A stretch of DNA of 5,339 bases from Oscillospiraceae bacterium (GTDB lineage Bacteria > Bacillota > Clostridia > Oscillospirales > Oscillospiraceae), in contig JAFTGG010000049.1 in NCBI GenBank assembly GCA_017458025.1, positions 1 through 5,339 on the forward strand, in the 5' to 3' direction. Position 1 is the first letter of the stretch, and each line of letters opens with the position of its first letter. Both the position numbers and the translations under genes were made by a program. This document shows, piece after piece, positions 5,179-5,339 of the stretch. The notes below the pieces were generated by a model, which saw only the letters and a program-made list of their open reading frames with translations, did not search any database and was not told the DNA's origin.

Positions 5179-5339
5179 TCAGGCCCACCGCCGCCCCACC
5201 GCGGCGCAGAGCAGAAACGCGATCAGGTCGCACACGACCACCGTCGCGCCGACGGGCGTGGAGAACAGATACGACCCGACCAGCCCGAGGCAGAAGCACG
5301 CCACCGCCAACGCGCCCGCGAACACGACCACGGAGCGGA
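5179..5339 (-). CDS. C-terminal end of an ABC-3 family metal transporter permease (partial)
   Basis: The last 52 codons of a minus-strand membrane protein end at TGA (5181-5179); the start lies beyond the right edge. The fragment has two hydrophobic segments, about VVVFAGALAVACFCLGLVGSYLF and ATVVVCDLIAFLLCAAV, joined by the short turn STPVG, then the basic end GRRWA. A helix, a GxYLS-like turn, a TPxGATVV motif and a final helix are characteristic of the C-terminus of ZnuB/MntB/TroC-type permeases, which carry Zn2+ or Mn2+ inward with an ATPase and a binding lipoprotein. The metal cannot be told from this piece. If complete upstream, it probably belongs to an operon outside the window. Another frame through the same bases is open, but it lacks membrane-protein composition. 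Confidence 0.72.
   Translation of the reverse strand, partial: RSVVVFAGALAVACFCLGLVGSYLFSTPVGATVVVCDLIAFLLCAAVGRRWA

Noticed and set aside
5003..5299. Minus-strand 98-codon frame overlapping the permease end
   Set aside because: The neighbouring frame yields two hydrophobic helices and a permease-like TPxGATVV motif, whereas this frame is basic and crosses the repeats downstream of the permease stop.
1..5339. CRISPR array, tRNA, rRNA or insertion sequence
   Set aside because: I saw no regularly spaced repeats, no tRNA T-arm or cloverleaf, no rRNA sequence, and no transposase motif or terminal inverted repeats with a target duplication.

Overview
The window is GC-rich bacterial DNA with AGGAGG-type ribosome binding sites, sigma-70/SigA-like promoters in AT-rich gaps, and strong hairpin terminators. 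A cell-wall peptidase with LysM, G5 and M23 domains, a short-form Pta and a YrbG-type antiporter suggest a GC-rich member of the Clostridia (Firmicutes). This placement rests on gene content and style, not on a marker gene.

Left edge (1-792): the last 32 codons of an unidentified plus-strand gene converge on a small minus-strand HNH endonuclease. About 320 bases of hairpin-rich, gene-free DNA follow. An HNH gene beside an orphan fragment suggests a phage-derived patch, but the evidence is thin.

Centre (793-3896): a minus-strand membrane-anchored M23 peptidase (829-2526) and a plus-strand phosphate acetyltransferase, pta (2841-3821), diverge from a 314-base AT-rich gap. Each has its own near-consensus promoter with 17-base spacing. 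The peptidase transcript is predicted to begin next to a perfect 7-1-7 palindrome, and the pta leader carries a GC-rich hairpin just before its Shine-Dalgarno. Each gene appears to be a single-gene transcription unit; pta has no ackA beside it.

Right side (3855-5339): a 19-bp perfect-stem bidirectional terminator separates pta from a convergent minus-strand calcium/sodium antiporter (3900-4862). The antiporter promoter has a consensus TATAAT lying inside a 22-base perfect inverted repeat that runs from the -10 through the predicted start to the Shine-Dalgarno, so the gene is probably repressor-controlled. Upstream, past a gap with several hairpins, a plausible terminator and purine/pyrimidine repeats that can form two alternative stems, is the C-terminal end of an ABC-3 family zinc/manganese-type permease on the same strand. 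The right side may therefore concern divalent cation balance.

The main genes are ordinary families. The features most worth checking are the two start-site palindromes, the possible structured RNA at 4955-5123, and the alternative stems downstream of the permease gene.
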